In this document: in pieces, positions 37,245 through 44,055 of the stretch | Layout: the number at the start of each line of letters is the position of its first letter | How positions within the stretch are numbered: position 1 is the first letter of the stretch | NCBI GenBank assembly: GCA_031273045.1 | Contig: JAISSQ010000244.1 | Span: 1 to 44,055 of the forward strand | Direction: 5' to 3' | Source of the DNA: Puniceicoccales bacterium | GTDB taxonomy: Bacteria; Verrucomicrobiota; Verrucomicrobiia; Opitutales; UBA953 | DNA length: 44,055 bases | Position numbers and translations under genes: made by a program | Notes under the pieces: model-generated | What the model was told of the DNA's origin: nothing | Databases searched by the model: none | The model's input: only the letters and a program-made list of their open reading frames with translations

Positions 37245-38600
37245 TCACTTCCGCGCCGCCGCCGTTGCCGCCGGCGGCTTGAGCGTGACGAGTTCGATTT
37301 CGCTCGGACGGCACGAGCCGAGCAGGATGGGCGGCGTGTTGCCGCGCACGAACATCTCCGGCTCCGGTTCGATGCGCGGGAAGCCCTTGCGCTCGCGGGC
37401 GTTGTTGATGCGTCCGAGCATGAGAAAATCGAGCACGAGCGGGTTCGCGCTCAACCACAGGCGCGGCTCGGAGACGCAATGGTTCGCGTCGAACTTCGGT
37501 CCGCCGACGAACTGGTAGCGTTCGAGCGCGAGGACGTGGAAGACGAGCGAGCGCTGGAATTCGGGAATCGCCGCGACCTCGATGGCGACCTTCTGCGCGT
37601 TGGCAGGATTGTCCAGAAAGCGCCGCTGGTTGCTGATGTTCCAGATGGTCGCATTGCCCAGCGCGCCGGAGACGCCGAGCGCCGGACTGTCGAGCGCGAC
37701 GGCAAGGTTCAGCCAGAAGTCCATCTGCAAGAACAGCGACGCCGGCAGCATGCTCTGCTTGTCCGAAAGCATGCGCTCGGCGGCGAAATCGCCCTGCTTG
37801 GCAAAGATTTCGCGCGACGGTAGCGGGTTCTCGTAGAACCACCGGCGGCTGTAGTATTTGCCGGTGTCGAGCGCGAGCACGGGGCAGCCCTCGAAGGTCT
37901 CGACCCCGCCGCCGTCGACGCGCAACGGCGCGAGATAGCCGCTCTCGCGCAACGTCCGCTCGCTCAAGTCCACGATGTAAATGCGCCCGCGCTCGAAGCC
38001 GCGCCGCTCCAGCGCGCGGATGGCGGCGCGCACAAGGTTCTTGGGCGTCGCGATGCCCGGACCGGACTCGGTGTAAATCTTCAGCCCGACGCTGCCGGCG
38101 CGACCGGGCTTGAGCGCGCGACCGGTGCGCGTCTCGAACGCGGTGAACAGACCGGAGACGGCGTCGTCGTAGGAGCGGCGCGAAAAGTTCGGCAGTTGCG
38201 CCTCGAAGAGCAGCCGTAGCGGGTTGACCGGACCGGCGGCGGCGGCGGGCTTTTGCGCCGGCGGCGTCACCGGTGCCACCGGTGGCGCGTCCGTCGCCGG
38301 TCTCGCCGGCTTCGTTTCCTCGGAGACAAGCCCGGGCGCGATTCCGGGCGTGAGTAGCGGGCTGTCGGGAATGTCCGGCGCGGCGGGTTTCGCCGGCTCC
38401 GGTGCCACGGGTTTCACCTCCTCGGTGACAATTCCGGGCGCAATGCCCGGCGCGAGCAACGGGCTGTCCGAAATGTCCGGCACATCGGGCTTCGCCGCCG
38501 GTGACGGTTTTGCCGCTTCCGGCGCGGCGAACAGCGTCCGCGCCGGCGCGAACGCGAGCGCGGCGGCGAGGAGAAGCATGGCTTTCGCAAAGGTCGGCAT
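37245..38600 (-). CDS. Secreted protein, possibly DUF362-like
   Basis: A 451-residue protein beginning at ATG 38600 with a signal peptide (AKAMLLLAAALAFAPARTLFA); the track start 13 codons upstream puts a charged stretch before it. Residues about 30-110 are a Pro-rich linker with two copies of a unit of about 40 residues (D-I-x-DSPLLxPGIAPGxVxEExKP). The folded part follows: VGLKIYTESGPGIATPKNLVRAAI and RGRIYIVDLSERTLRESGYL resemble the metal-binding Rossmann-like core of DUF362 proteins, then ERYQFVGGPKFDANHCVSEP and WLSANPLVLDFLMLGR. No ferredoxin cysteine motifs are seen. Family assignment is tentative. The gene is convergent with the other secreted protein and divergent from hisC across 83 bp. 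Confidence 0.78.
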   Translation of the reverse strand: MPTFAKAMLLLAAALAFAPARTLFAAPEAAKPSPAAKPDVPDISDSPLLAPGIAPGIVTEEVKPVAPEPAKPAAPDIPDSPLLTPGIAPGLVSEETKPARPATDAPPVAPVTPPAQKPAAAAGPVNPLRLLFEAQLPNFSRRSYDDAVSGLFTAFETRTGRALKPGRAGSVGLKIYTESGPGIATPKNLVRAAIRALERRGFERGRIYIVDLSERTLRESGYLAPLRVDGGGVETFEGCPVLALDTGKYYSRRWFYENPLPSREIFAKQGDFAAERMLSDKQSMLPASLFLQMDFWLNLAVALDSPALGVSGALGNATIWNISNQRRFLDNPANAQKVAIEVAAIPEFQRSLVFHVLALERYQFVGGPKFDANHCVSEPRLWLSANPLVLDFLMLGRINNARERKGFPRIEPEPEMFVRGNTPPILLGSCRPSEIELVTLKPPAATAAARK

Positions 38601-38683
38601 GAGGCGGCGGATTACCCCTGAAAAGCGCTCCCGTGGCAAGCGCGGCTTGCTCCGCGCGTCCGCCCGCCGCTACCGTCGGCGGC

Positions 38684-39808
38684 ATGGACGAAGAAGGCAA
38701 CCGCTCCCCGCTCGCTTCCCCGCTCAACCTCGAAACGCTCGGCGTTGACCTCGCCACCGCCGCCGTCGCCGCGTTGCCGGGCTACGTTCCGGGCGAGCAG
38801 CCGCAGGAGGCGGGCTGGCTCAAACTCAACACGAACGAGAACCCTTACCCGCCGTCGCCGGCGGTCGCCGAGGCAATCCGGCGCGAACTCGGCGCCGACG
38901 GCGCGTCGCTGCGGCTCTACCCGAACCCGAGAAGTTCGCCGCTGCGCGCGGCGGCGGCGGCGTTCCACGGGCGCGGGCTGACCGAGCAAAACGTCGTCGC
39001 CGGCAACGGCTCGGACGACGTGCTCAACCTGCTCGCGCGCGCCTACTCCGACGCCGGCAAGTCGGCGGGGATGCTCATGCCGAGTTACTCGCTCTACCCC
39101 GTGATTGCGGGGCAGACGGCAGCGTCGCTGCGCGAGGTGCCGGTGGCGGAGGACGGGGAGTTCGAGCCGGAACGCGTCGCCGGCAGCGGCGCGAACATTT
39201 TCTTCCTGACGAACCCGAACGCGCCGCTGGGCGTCGTGATTGACGCGGAACTCATCCTCGAAACGCTGCGGCGCTTCCGCGGCATTCTGGTCGTGGACGA
39301 GGCCTACGCGCCCTTCGCGCCGCGCGACTGCGTCGGGCTGCTCGCCGAGTTCCCGAACCTCGTCATCACGCGCACGTTCTCGAAGGCCTACTCGCTCGCC
39401 GGACTGCGCGCCGGCTACGCGCTCGCCTCGCCGTCGGTGGCGGCGGTCTTGGACAAGGTTCGCGACAGTTACAACCTCGACCGCCTCGCGCAGGTCGCCG
39501 CCGTCGCCGCCCTCGGCGACCGCGACTACTACGCCGGCACCATCGCCGCCGTGTGCCGCACGCGCGACGCCACCGCCGCCGCGTTGCGCGGACGCGGTTG
39601 GCGCGTCCTGCCCAGCGGCGCGAACTTCATCGCCGCCGAACCGCCGCCGCCGTTCTTTGCCCGCGACGTCGCCGCGTTTTTGCGCGACCGCAAAATCCTC
39701 GTCCGCCACTTCGCGAAAAGCCCGTTCACGGTGCGCCTCCTGCGCATTACCATCGGCACCGACGCCGAGATGGCGCGCTTCTTCGCCGCCCTCGACGAAC
39801 TGCGGTGA
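38684..39808 (+). CDS. hisC: Histidinol-phosphate aminotransferase
   Basis: HisC is a PLP-dependent class I/II aminotransferase converting imidazole-acetol phosphate to histidinol phosphate. Visible features in 374 residues: KLNTNENPYPPSP near the start, LYPNPRSSPLR, the GNGSDDVLNLL glycine loop, TNPNAPLG, VVDEAYAPF (Asp205) and TFSKAYSLAGLRAGY with the PLP lysine Lys234. The C-terminus has RLLRITIGTDAEMARFFAAL. Start ATG 38684 is preferred to the track start at 38633, which adds 17 residues of no domain value. Related aminotransferases (aromatic, cobalamin) can share these motifs, but the N-terminal NENPY and the RITIG end favour HisC. No other his genes are in the window. Confidence 0.92.
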   Translation: MDEEGNRSPLASPLNLETLGVDLATAAVAALPGYVPGEQPQEAGWLKLNTNENPYPPSPAVAEAIRRELGADGASLRLYPNPRSSPLRAAAAAFHGRGLTEQNVVAGNGSDDVLNLLARAYSDAGKSAGMLMPSYSLYPVIAGQTAASLREVPVAEDGEFEPERVAGSGANIFFLTNPNAPLGVVIDAELILETLRRFRGILVVDEAYAPFAPRDCVGLLAEFPNLVITRTFSKAYSLAGLRAGYALASPSVAAVLDKVRDSYNLDRLAQVAAVAALGDRDYYAGTIAAVCRTRDATAAALRGRGWRVLPSGANFIAAEPPPPFFARDVAAFLRDRKILVRHFAKSPFTVRLLRITIGTDAEMARFFAALDELR

Positions 39809-39891
39809 CATGGCTGCGCCGGTGACGGGGCGCGTGGTTGCCGCCTTTGCGCTTCACAGTCCCGCCGCGCTGAACAAAGTCCGCCGGCGAC

Positions 39892-41178
39892 ATGAGCACC
39901 TCCTCCTTCGCCGGCACCACCGGCACCGCTTCCTCCGCCGCTGCTGTTTCCCCCGCCGCCACGCCCGAAAAAGGCGAGTTCGCGCACTTCATGCTGAAAG
40001 AGATTTTCGAGCAGCCGGACGCGCTCCGCGCCGCCCTCGAAGGGCGGACAAAAATCATCCGCAACGGGGACGAGGTAGGAAACGAGATATTGTTGGACAC
40101 TGAGTTTTTCGTTGGGAAGTTCGAGGCGGGCAAAGATCCCTTTAACCTTTGGCTCCGTAGCGTGCGTCTCCTTGGTCACGGCACCTCGCTCTACGCCGGA
40201 ATGGTCGCCAAATACGCCTTCGAGAAATTCACCAAAGTTCTCGTCATAACCAACGACCTCGCCGCCGATTTCCGCGACCGCTTCCCAGAATTCGACCCCG
40301 CGGCCGCCAAGGGAAATCTGCCGGAGCGCGAGGAAGACGACGAATGCGACGGTTTCATCGCTGTTTCGCAGTCCGGCGAAACCACCGACACCGTCGGCGC
40401 CGCCCGCGTCGCCCGCAATCTCGGTTCGCCGGTGCTGGCGCTGTGCAACGTCATGAACTCAACGCTCGCCCGCGAGGCCGACGCCGCCATTGACGTGCGC
40501 GCCGGCAAGGAGGTCTCCATTGCTTCCACAAAGGCATTCACGAACCAAGTCGCCATCCTTCTCGCGCTCGCGCTCAAGTTCGGCGCCTGTCTGCGCTCGG
40601 TCGATGACGGCGCTGATGATTGCGAAGACCTCCAAAAATTTTCCGCCGCCCTTGCCGGCATTCCCGAACTCGCCGCCGCCGTGCTCAAGGAGGCGGGAAA
40701 AATCGCCGACATCGCCGGAAACTACCACGAATACGACGACGTCTTTTTCATCGGTCGCGGTCCGCTCTACCCCGCCGCGCTCGAAGGCGCGCTCAAACTG
40801 AAGGAGACCGCCTGCGTGCATTCCGAGGGCTACCAGTCCGCCGAGGTCAAACACGGCCCCTTCGCGCTGCTCGACCGGCGCTGGGCGGTCGTTGCGCTCG
40901 CCGCTGGCGAGAAGGGAACGAACGTTCGCGACGGCACGCTCGCCGTCGCCGCCGAATGCCGCGCGCAGGGTGCCCGCGTTCTGGGCGTCATCAACGCCGG
41001 CGACACCGAGGCCGCCGCCGTGTTTGACGACGTGATTGAGGTGCCGGCGTCGAACGCGCTCATCGCGCCCATCCCCGTCGTCATCGCGCTCCAACTCTTC
41101 GCCTACAACGTCGCCGTCAAGCGCGGCATGGACATTGACCACCCGCGCAACCTCACCAAAGCCGTCCTCGTGGAATGA
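39892..41178 (+). CDS. GlmS-type sugar isomerase (two SIS domains) without the glutaminase domain
   Basis: This 428-residue protein aligns with the C-terminal isomerase half of glucosamine-6-phosphate synthase. After a Ser/Thr/Ala leader come HFMLKEIFEQPDALRAAL, LLGHGTSLYAGMVAKY, AVSQSGETTDTVGAAR, an EVSIASTKAFTNQ segment, IGRGPLYPAALEGALKLKET, HSEGYQSAEVKHGPFAL with the catalytic Glu and Lys, and the closing HPRNLTKAVLVE. The N-terminal Ntn glutaminase (which would begin with a catalytic Cys) is absent: hisC ends 83 bp upstream and no such domain precedes. It may be an ammonia- or non-amination-dependent ketose/aldose isomerase, a deaminase-type enzyme, or a subunit served by a separate glutaminase. 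An acidic loop (FDPAAAKGNLPEREEDDE) is inserted in SIS domain 1. Confidence 0.88.
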   Translation: MSTSSFAGTTGTASSAAAVSPAATPEKGEFAHFMLKEIFEQPDALRAALEGRTKIIRNGDEVGNEILLDTEFFVGKFEAGKDPFNLWLRSVRLLGHGTSLYAGMVAKYAFEKFTKVLVITNDLAADFRDRFPEFDPAAAKGNLPEREEDDECDGFIAVSQSGETTDTVGAARVARNLGSPVLALCNVMNSTLAREADAAIDVRAGKEVSIASTKAFTNQVAILLALALKFGACLRSVDDGADDCEDLQKFSAALAGIPELAAAVLKEAGKIADIAGNYHEYDDVFFIGRGPLYPAALEGALKLKETACVHSEGYQSAEVKHGPFALLDRRWAVVALAAGEKGTNVRDGTLAVAAECRAQGARVLGVINAGDTEAAAVFDDVIEVPASNALIAPIPVVIALQLFAYNVAVKRGMDIDHPRNLTKAVLVE

Positions 41179-41222
41179 CGCCGCGCGCCGCCACCGCTGC
41201 GGAGCGGCACCACCGGTGACGG

Positions 41223-42254
41223 TCACAGTGCCTTGACTTCGGCAACAGTCAGACCGGTGTAGCGGGCGATTTTGGCGGACGGTTCGCCGTCGGCTTTCAT
41301 CTGGCGGGCAATCTCGACCTTTCCTTCCGCGCGTCCTTCCGCGCGCCCTTTCGCGTGCCCTTTCGCGTGCCCTTCCGCGAGACCTTTCGCCAATGCTTTC
41401 GCCGTGGTGTCGCGCATTCTTCTCTTCATGGCGTTCACGAGGGTTTTTTCGACGCTCACGCTGTCCCAGTAGCGGTCGTAGTCGAAGAGTTGTTCCTTGG
41501 TGTAGGAGGCGCGCTGGAGGCATTCGACAGCGTCGCGCAATTCGCGCTTGCTACGCAGTTCCGGCGGAACGGTCTCCGCGCCGTTGTCAATGGAGGTGAG
41601 AAAGCGCAGCCACAGGTCGCGTTCGCTCAATTTCGCGCCACCACCGGTGCCACCGGCGGCGCTCTTTTTGCCGGTTTTTGCCCCGTTCTTCGCGCTGGCT
41701 TTCGCAACGGTTTTCGCGCCGTTTTTCGCTTCGCCGGCAGTGGCACCGGCACCGGCACCGGCGCACTTCGCCTTGAACTTCGGCAGTTCGACGAGCACGA
41801 ATTCCAATCCCTCGATTTGTTTGTCGGGATGTTCTTTCTCATAGACGCCGTAGGAGTGGTAATAATCGGGACCGTTGTCGAAAATCTCGTTGATGAAGTT
41901 GAGCGAATAGACCGGCCGCAAACTGTCGTAGGATTCGCCGATGTCCACCTGCGAGACAATGGCTTTGCTGGCGTTGAGCAGGATGCGGTTCTTGAAAGCG
42001 GTGGTCCATTCCATCTGCATTTCGACGATGAATTTGCGCCCTGTGGAGTCGGTGCATTGCACGTCAACAATGGTGTTTTTGAGCGGCTTGATTCGGGGCA
42101 ACAACTCGCCGGACTCGAATTCGATGTCGGTGATTTTCTGGTCGGGGCGCAGCGGCAACAGCGCGTTCAGCAACGAGATGCAACGCTCCTTGTGCTGCGG
42201 GTCGGCGAAGACCTTCTTGAAGGTCACATCGGCTTTCGGTGAGAGGTAACTCAT
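41223..42254 (-). CDS. Rpn / PD-(D/E)XK nuclease family transposase-type protein
   Basis: A 343-residue protein with the hallmark opening LSPKADVTFKKVFADPQHKE followed by LLNALLPLR and the nuclease core NTIVDVQCTDSTGRKFIVEMQME (D...E-x-Q). YSLNFINEIFDNG follows, then a Lys/Ala/Gly/Thr-rich insert (about 170-210) encoded in part by ccggcac repeats. The late part (DLWLRFLTSIDNG) and a C-terminal tandem of AKG/AEG repeats (GLAEGHAKGHAKGRAEG) are typical of this family, ending in a helix-turn-helix-like SAKIARYTGLTVAEVKAL. Members are recombination-promoting nucleases or phage-response proteins, often multicopy. It is convergent with the SIS gene. No terminal inverted repeats were found, so I do not call an insertion sequence. 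Confidence 0.9.
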   Translation of the reverse strand: MSYLSPKADVTFKKVFADPQHKERCISLLNALLPLRPDQKITDIEFESGELLPRIKPLKNTIVDVQCTDSTGRKFIVEMQMEWTTAFKNRILLNASKAIVSQVDIGESYDSLRPVYSLNFINEIFDNGPDYYHSYGVYEKEHPDKQIEGLEFVLVELPKFKAKCAGAGAGATAGEAKNGAKTVAKASAKNGAKTGKKSAAGGTGGGAKLSERDLWLRFLTSIDNGAETVPPELRSKRELRDAVECLQRASYTKEQLFDYDRYWDSVSVEKTLVNAMKRRMRDTTAKALAKGLAEGHAKGHAKGRAEGRAEGKVEIARQMKADGEPSAKIARYTGLTVAEVKAL

Positions 42255-42461
42255 GGCGGCGGCGGAAACGGGTGAACGTAAAAACGGCGGCGGTGCGGCG
42301 GCGGCGAAAGTGCCGGCGGCGGTTTGCGGCGCGACAGGAAGCGCGGCACCGGCGGGAAGTCAAACACGGACGCCAACGGAAGCGCAGGTTCCGACCGCAT
42401 CGGCGAACGTCGCTCTCCGACCCGGCAACGCCGCTACCCGCCTGCTACCGGTGGCTGTCCG

Positions 42462-43559
42462 TCAGAGCGGCAGTTTGGAGGTCAGCGGGTCGGAGGAGCG
42501 CGAGGCGGCGGGTTTCGGCGCGGCGGCGGCGTCGCCGGCGGTGTTTCCGCTTCCCGCAAGACCCGGAGCGGTGTGACCGGTTTCGGGCGGGGTGAGCAAC
42601 AACGGCGCGTTTTCCAGCCCGACGATGCGTTCGGAGAATTCGTCCGAACCGGAGGCGTTTCGTAGCAGCCGCTGCACCATGCCCATCTTGGCGTCGAGAT
42701 TGTCCACGAGGGACACGAAAATCGCTTCGGGCGTTGCCGGCAGCGTCGCGGCCCCGAATTCGCGCGTTCCGTGGTGGCTGAGCAGGATGTGTTCGAGGCG
42801 TTCGAGCAACGAGGGCGCGAGTTTGGTTTTCAGACCGTGCTTGCGGACGAGTTGGTAGCCGATGACGAGGTGTCCCTGCAGGTTGCCGAGGCGCGTCACG
42901 CGCGTCGCCAATCCCTGCGAATATTCGAGCACCTTGCCGGAGTCGTGCAGGATGACGCCGGCAAGCGCGAGCGACGGGTCAATCTGCGGATAGAGCGGCA
43001 GTAGAGCGCGCGCGTCCCGCGCCATGTGGAGCGTGTGCTCAAGCAGACCGGCGCGGTAGGCGTGGTGCATGGAAATCGCGGCGGGGCTGACGCGGAAGGT
43101 CTCGCCAATCTCGTCGAAAACCGCGCTGACGGTGGCGCGGATTCCCTCGTGTGGAATAGCGGCGATGCATTCGAGCAACTCCGCCCACATGGCGTCGGCG
43201 TCCTCCGGCGCGACCTCGACGAGCGCGTCGAGTTCGGCGGCGGTCAGTCCGGCGGGGTCGCGCACGCCGGCGTTGTTGAGGCGCGGCGCGAAGCGTCCCT
43301 GATAGGAGTCGGAGACGGCGTCCACGCGCAGAATCGCGCCCTCGACGGCGGCGTTGAGCACCTCGAACGCGGCGGTGTCGGAGAAGACCGTGCTGTTGAA
43401 CGAGCCGGTGCGGTCACCCAGTTCGACGGACAGGTAGGGGTTGCCGTTTTTGGCGGTTTTTTCCGCCTTTCGCCGCAGGATGAAAACGCCCGAAAACGGG
43501 ACGCGTTCGGGCGGCAGGGATTTGGCGGACTGAATCGTGGTCGGGACGCTGGCGGACAT
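42462..43559 (-). CDS. 3'-5' exonuclease, YhaM-type (OB fold + HD domain)
   Basis: A 365-residue protein. Residues about 22-95 form an OB-fold nucleic-acid-binding domain (GVFILRRKAEKTAKNGNPYLSVELGD...). The HD domain follows: MHHAYRAGLLEHTLHMARDA, GVILHDSGKVLEY (His205-Asp206), GHLVIGYQLV, HILLSHHGTREFG and SLVDNLDAKMGMVQ. This is the layout of YhaM-family exoribonucleases, which degrade short RNA or ssDNA using Mn2+. The last 35 residues are a Gly/Ala/Pro tail of repeat type. Start ATG 43559 leads directly into the fold. The Rpn-like gene lies 207 bp downstream on the same strand; that gap holds only repeat-rich DNA. Confidence 0.92.
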   Translation of the reverse strand: MSASVPTTIQSAKSLPPERVPFSGVFILRRKAEKTAKNGNPYLSVELGDRTGSFNSTVFSDTAAFEVLNAAVEGAILRVDAVSDSYQGRFAPRLNNAGVRDPAGLTAAELDALVEVAPEDADAMWAELLECIAAIPHEGIRATVSAVFDEIGETFRVSPAAISMHHAYRAGLLEHTLHMARDARALLPLYPQIDPSLALAGVILHDSGKVLEYSQGLATRVTRLGNLQGHLVIGYQLVRKHGLKTKLAPSLLERLEHILLSHHGTREFGAATLPATPEAIFVSLVDNLDAKMGMVQRLLRNASGSDEFSERIVGLENAPLLLTPPETGHTAPGLAGSGNTAGDAAAAPKPAASRSSDPLTSKLPL

Positions 43560-43632
43560 GGAGCGCGGGAGGTTGAAGAACGCCGCCGGCGCGACAAGCG
43601 TGTTTTCGGTAGCGGCGGCGTGGCGGTGGTGC

Positions 43633-44055
43633 TCAATGCTTGTCCCACGGGAGCGTGACTTTGACGGGTTGGTGTTCCCAGACGTTTGTCACCGAGAAGA
43701 CCTGACCGCGGCCGAGGATGTCGCGCGGGTCGAGAGCGTGTTTGACGGCGAGCATCGCGGCGATTTCGGCGTTGCTGTGTTGCAGGTGCAGGAAGGGGGA
43801 TTTCGTGATGCCGATGCCGTGCTCGCCGGTGATGGCACCGCCGAGTTCGACGACCTTTTTCATCATCAGCGCAATGCCCTTCTCGGCGCGCCGGCACTGC
43901 TCCGGGTCGGCGCGCGAATACATGATGTGAATGTGGAAATTGCCGTCGGCGGCGTGTCCGAAAGTGGGCGTCGCGAGACCGGTGCGTGCGTGGATTTCGC
44001 GGGCGTAGCGAATGAGCGGCGCGTAGCCGGCGAGCGGCACGACGACGTCTTCGTT
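43633..44055 (-). CDS. FAD-linked oxidase C-terminus, GlcD/D-lactate dehydrogenase type (partial)
   Basis: The frame runs off the right edge; only the last 140 codons are present (EDVVVPLAGYAPLIRYAREI onwards), with the stop at 43633. TFGHAADGNFHIHIMY matches the conserved G-H-A/x-G-D-G-N-x-H motif of the FAD-oxidase C-terminal domain, and GGAITGEHGIGITKSPF is the second family block, followed by the usual NPxxILNPGK-like end (ALDPRDILGRGQVF). These enzymes oxidise glycolate, D-lactate or related 2-hydroxy acids with FAD. The track begins it at an internal GTG (44040), which is only an artefact of the window edge. The FAD-binding domain lies outside. It precedes the YhaM-type gene by 73 bp on the same strand. 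Confidence 0.92.
   Translation of the reverse strand, partial: NEDVVVPLAGYAPLIRYAREIHARTGLATPTFGHAADGNFHIHIMYSRADPEQCRRAEKGIALMMKKVVELGGAITGEHGIGITKSPFLHLQHSNAEIAAMLAVKHALDPRDILGRGQVFSVTNVWEHQPVKVTLPWDKH

Noticed and set aside
41179-42461. Insertion sequence around the Rpn-like gene
   Set aside because: No terminal inverted repeats or target duplication were found at the gene borders.
42253-42576. 107-residue plus-strand ORF between the Rpn and YhaM genes
   Set aside because: Ala/Gly-rich reading of RCCGGY repeats that overlaps the YhaM 3' end.

Overview
The window is high-GC chromosomal DNA from a bacterium with a Gram-negative type envelope: it carries an outer-membrane autotransporter, a lipoprotein and periplasmic sensor domains. 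The 4556-residue autotransporter built of autotransporter-associated beta-strand repeats, the sugar MFS transporters, the NagD-like phosphatase, the Rpn-type PD-(D/E)XK protein and the alanine/glycine/threonine-rich low-complexity inserts resemble Verrucomicrobiota, most likely Opitutaceae. That assignment is inference from gene families and style, not from a marker-gene search.

Layout. 1-5.4 kb: end of a beta-propeller glycosidase-like gene, a Q/A-rich single-pass membrane protein overlapping murI by ATGA, a FucP-like sugar permease (minus), then ispH and a hotdog thioesterase. 5.3-7.9 kb: an OmpR-type two-component pair (minus). 8.2 kb: initiator tRNA-Met with a good terminator. 8.4-9.6 kb: an ECF sigma factor overlapping a single-pass membrane protein (possible anti-sigma factor). 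9.6-26.5 kb, all minus: the giant autotransporter, followed after 10 bp by an OPA-family organophosphate transporter, a NagD-like HAD phosphatase and a cupin lipoprotein, the last three linked by ATGA overlaps. 26.7-28.9 kb (minus): an adenylate-kinase-like gene, nadD and rsfS, also linked by ATGA overlaps, preceded by tRNA-Tyr and its terminator. 29.3-30.1 kb: an AT-rich patch with a DUF6338-like membrane gene broken by a one-base frameshift, plus a 43-residue ORF with a strong Shine-Dalgarno sequence; this patch is fused by ATGA to the 3' end of carB (30.1-33.4 kb). 33.5-35.2 kb: tRNA-Leu, a molybdenum-carrier-like SLOG protein and a LysR regulator. 35.4-38.6 kb: two secreted proteins of unknown function, convergent. 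38.7-41.2 kb: hisC and a GlmS-type isomerase lacking the glutaminase domain. 41.2-44.1 kb (minus): an Rpn-like nuclease, a YhaM-type OB/HD exonuclease and the C-terminus of a GlcD-like FAD oxidase running off the edge.

How genes may work together. The OPA transporter, HAD phosphatase and sugar-isomerase-like cupin look like a module for taking up and dephosphorylating a phosphorylated sugar or polyol, possibly co-transcribed with the surface autotransporter. The DUF6338-like gene and its small partner look like a transferred two-gene cassette that borrows carB transcription and translation. A pervasive feature is a short RCCGGY-centred, GC-rich repeat family (ACCGGY/GCCGGY blocks) in intergenic DNA and as in-frame A/G/T-rich inserts in otherwise conserved proteins such as MurI, NadD, the histidine kinase, the OPA transporter, LysR and YhaM. 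Most other lines in the ORF track, including the 1154-, 1763- and 1373-residue ORFs antisense to the autotransporter, are high-GC shadows.
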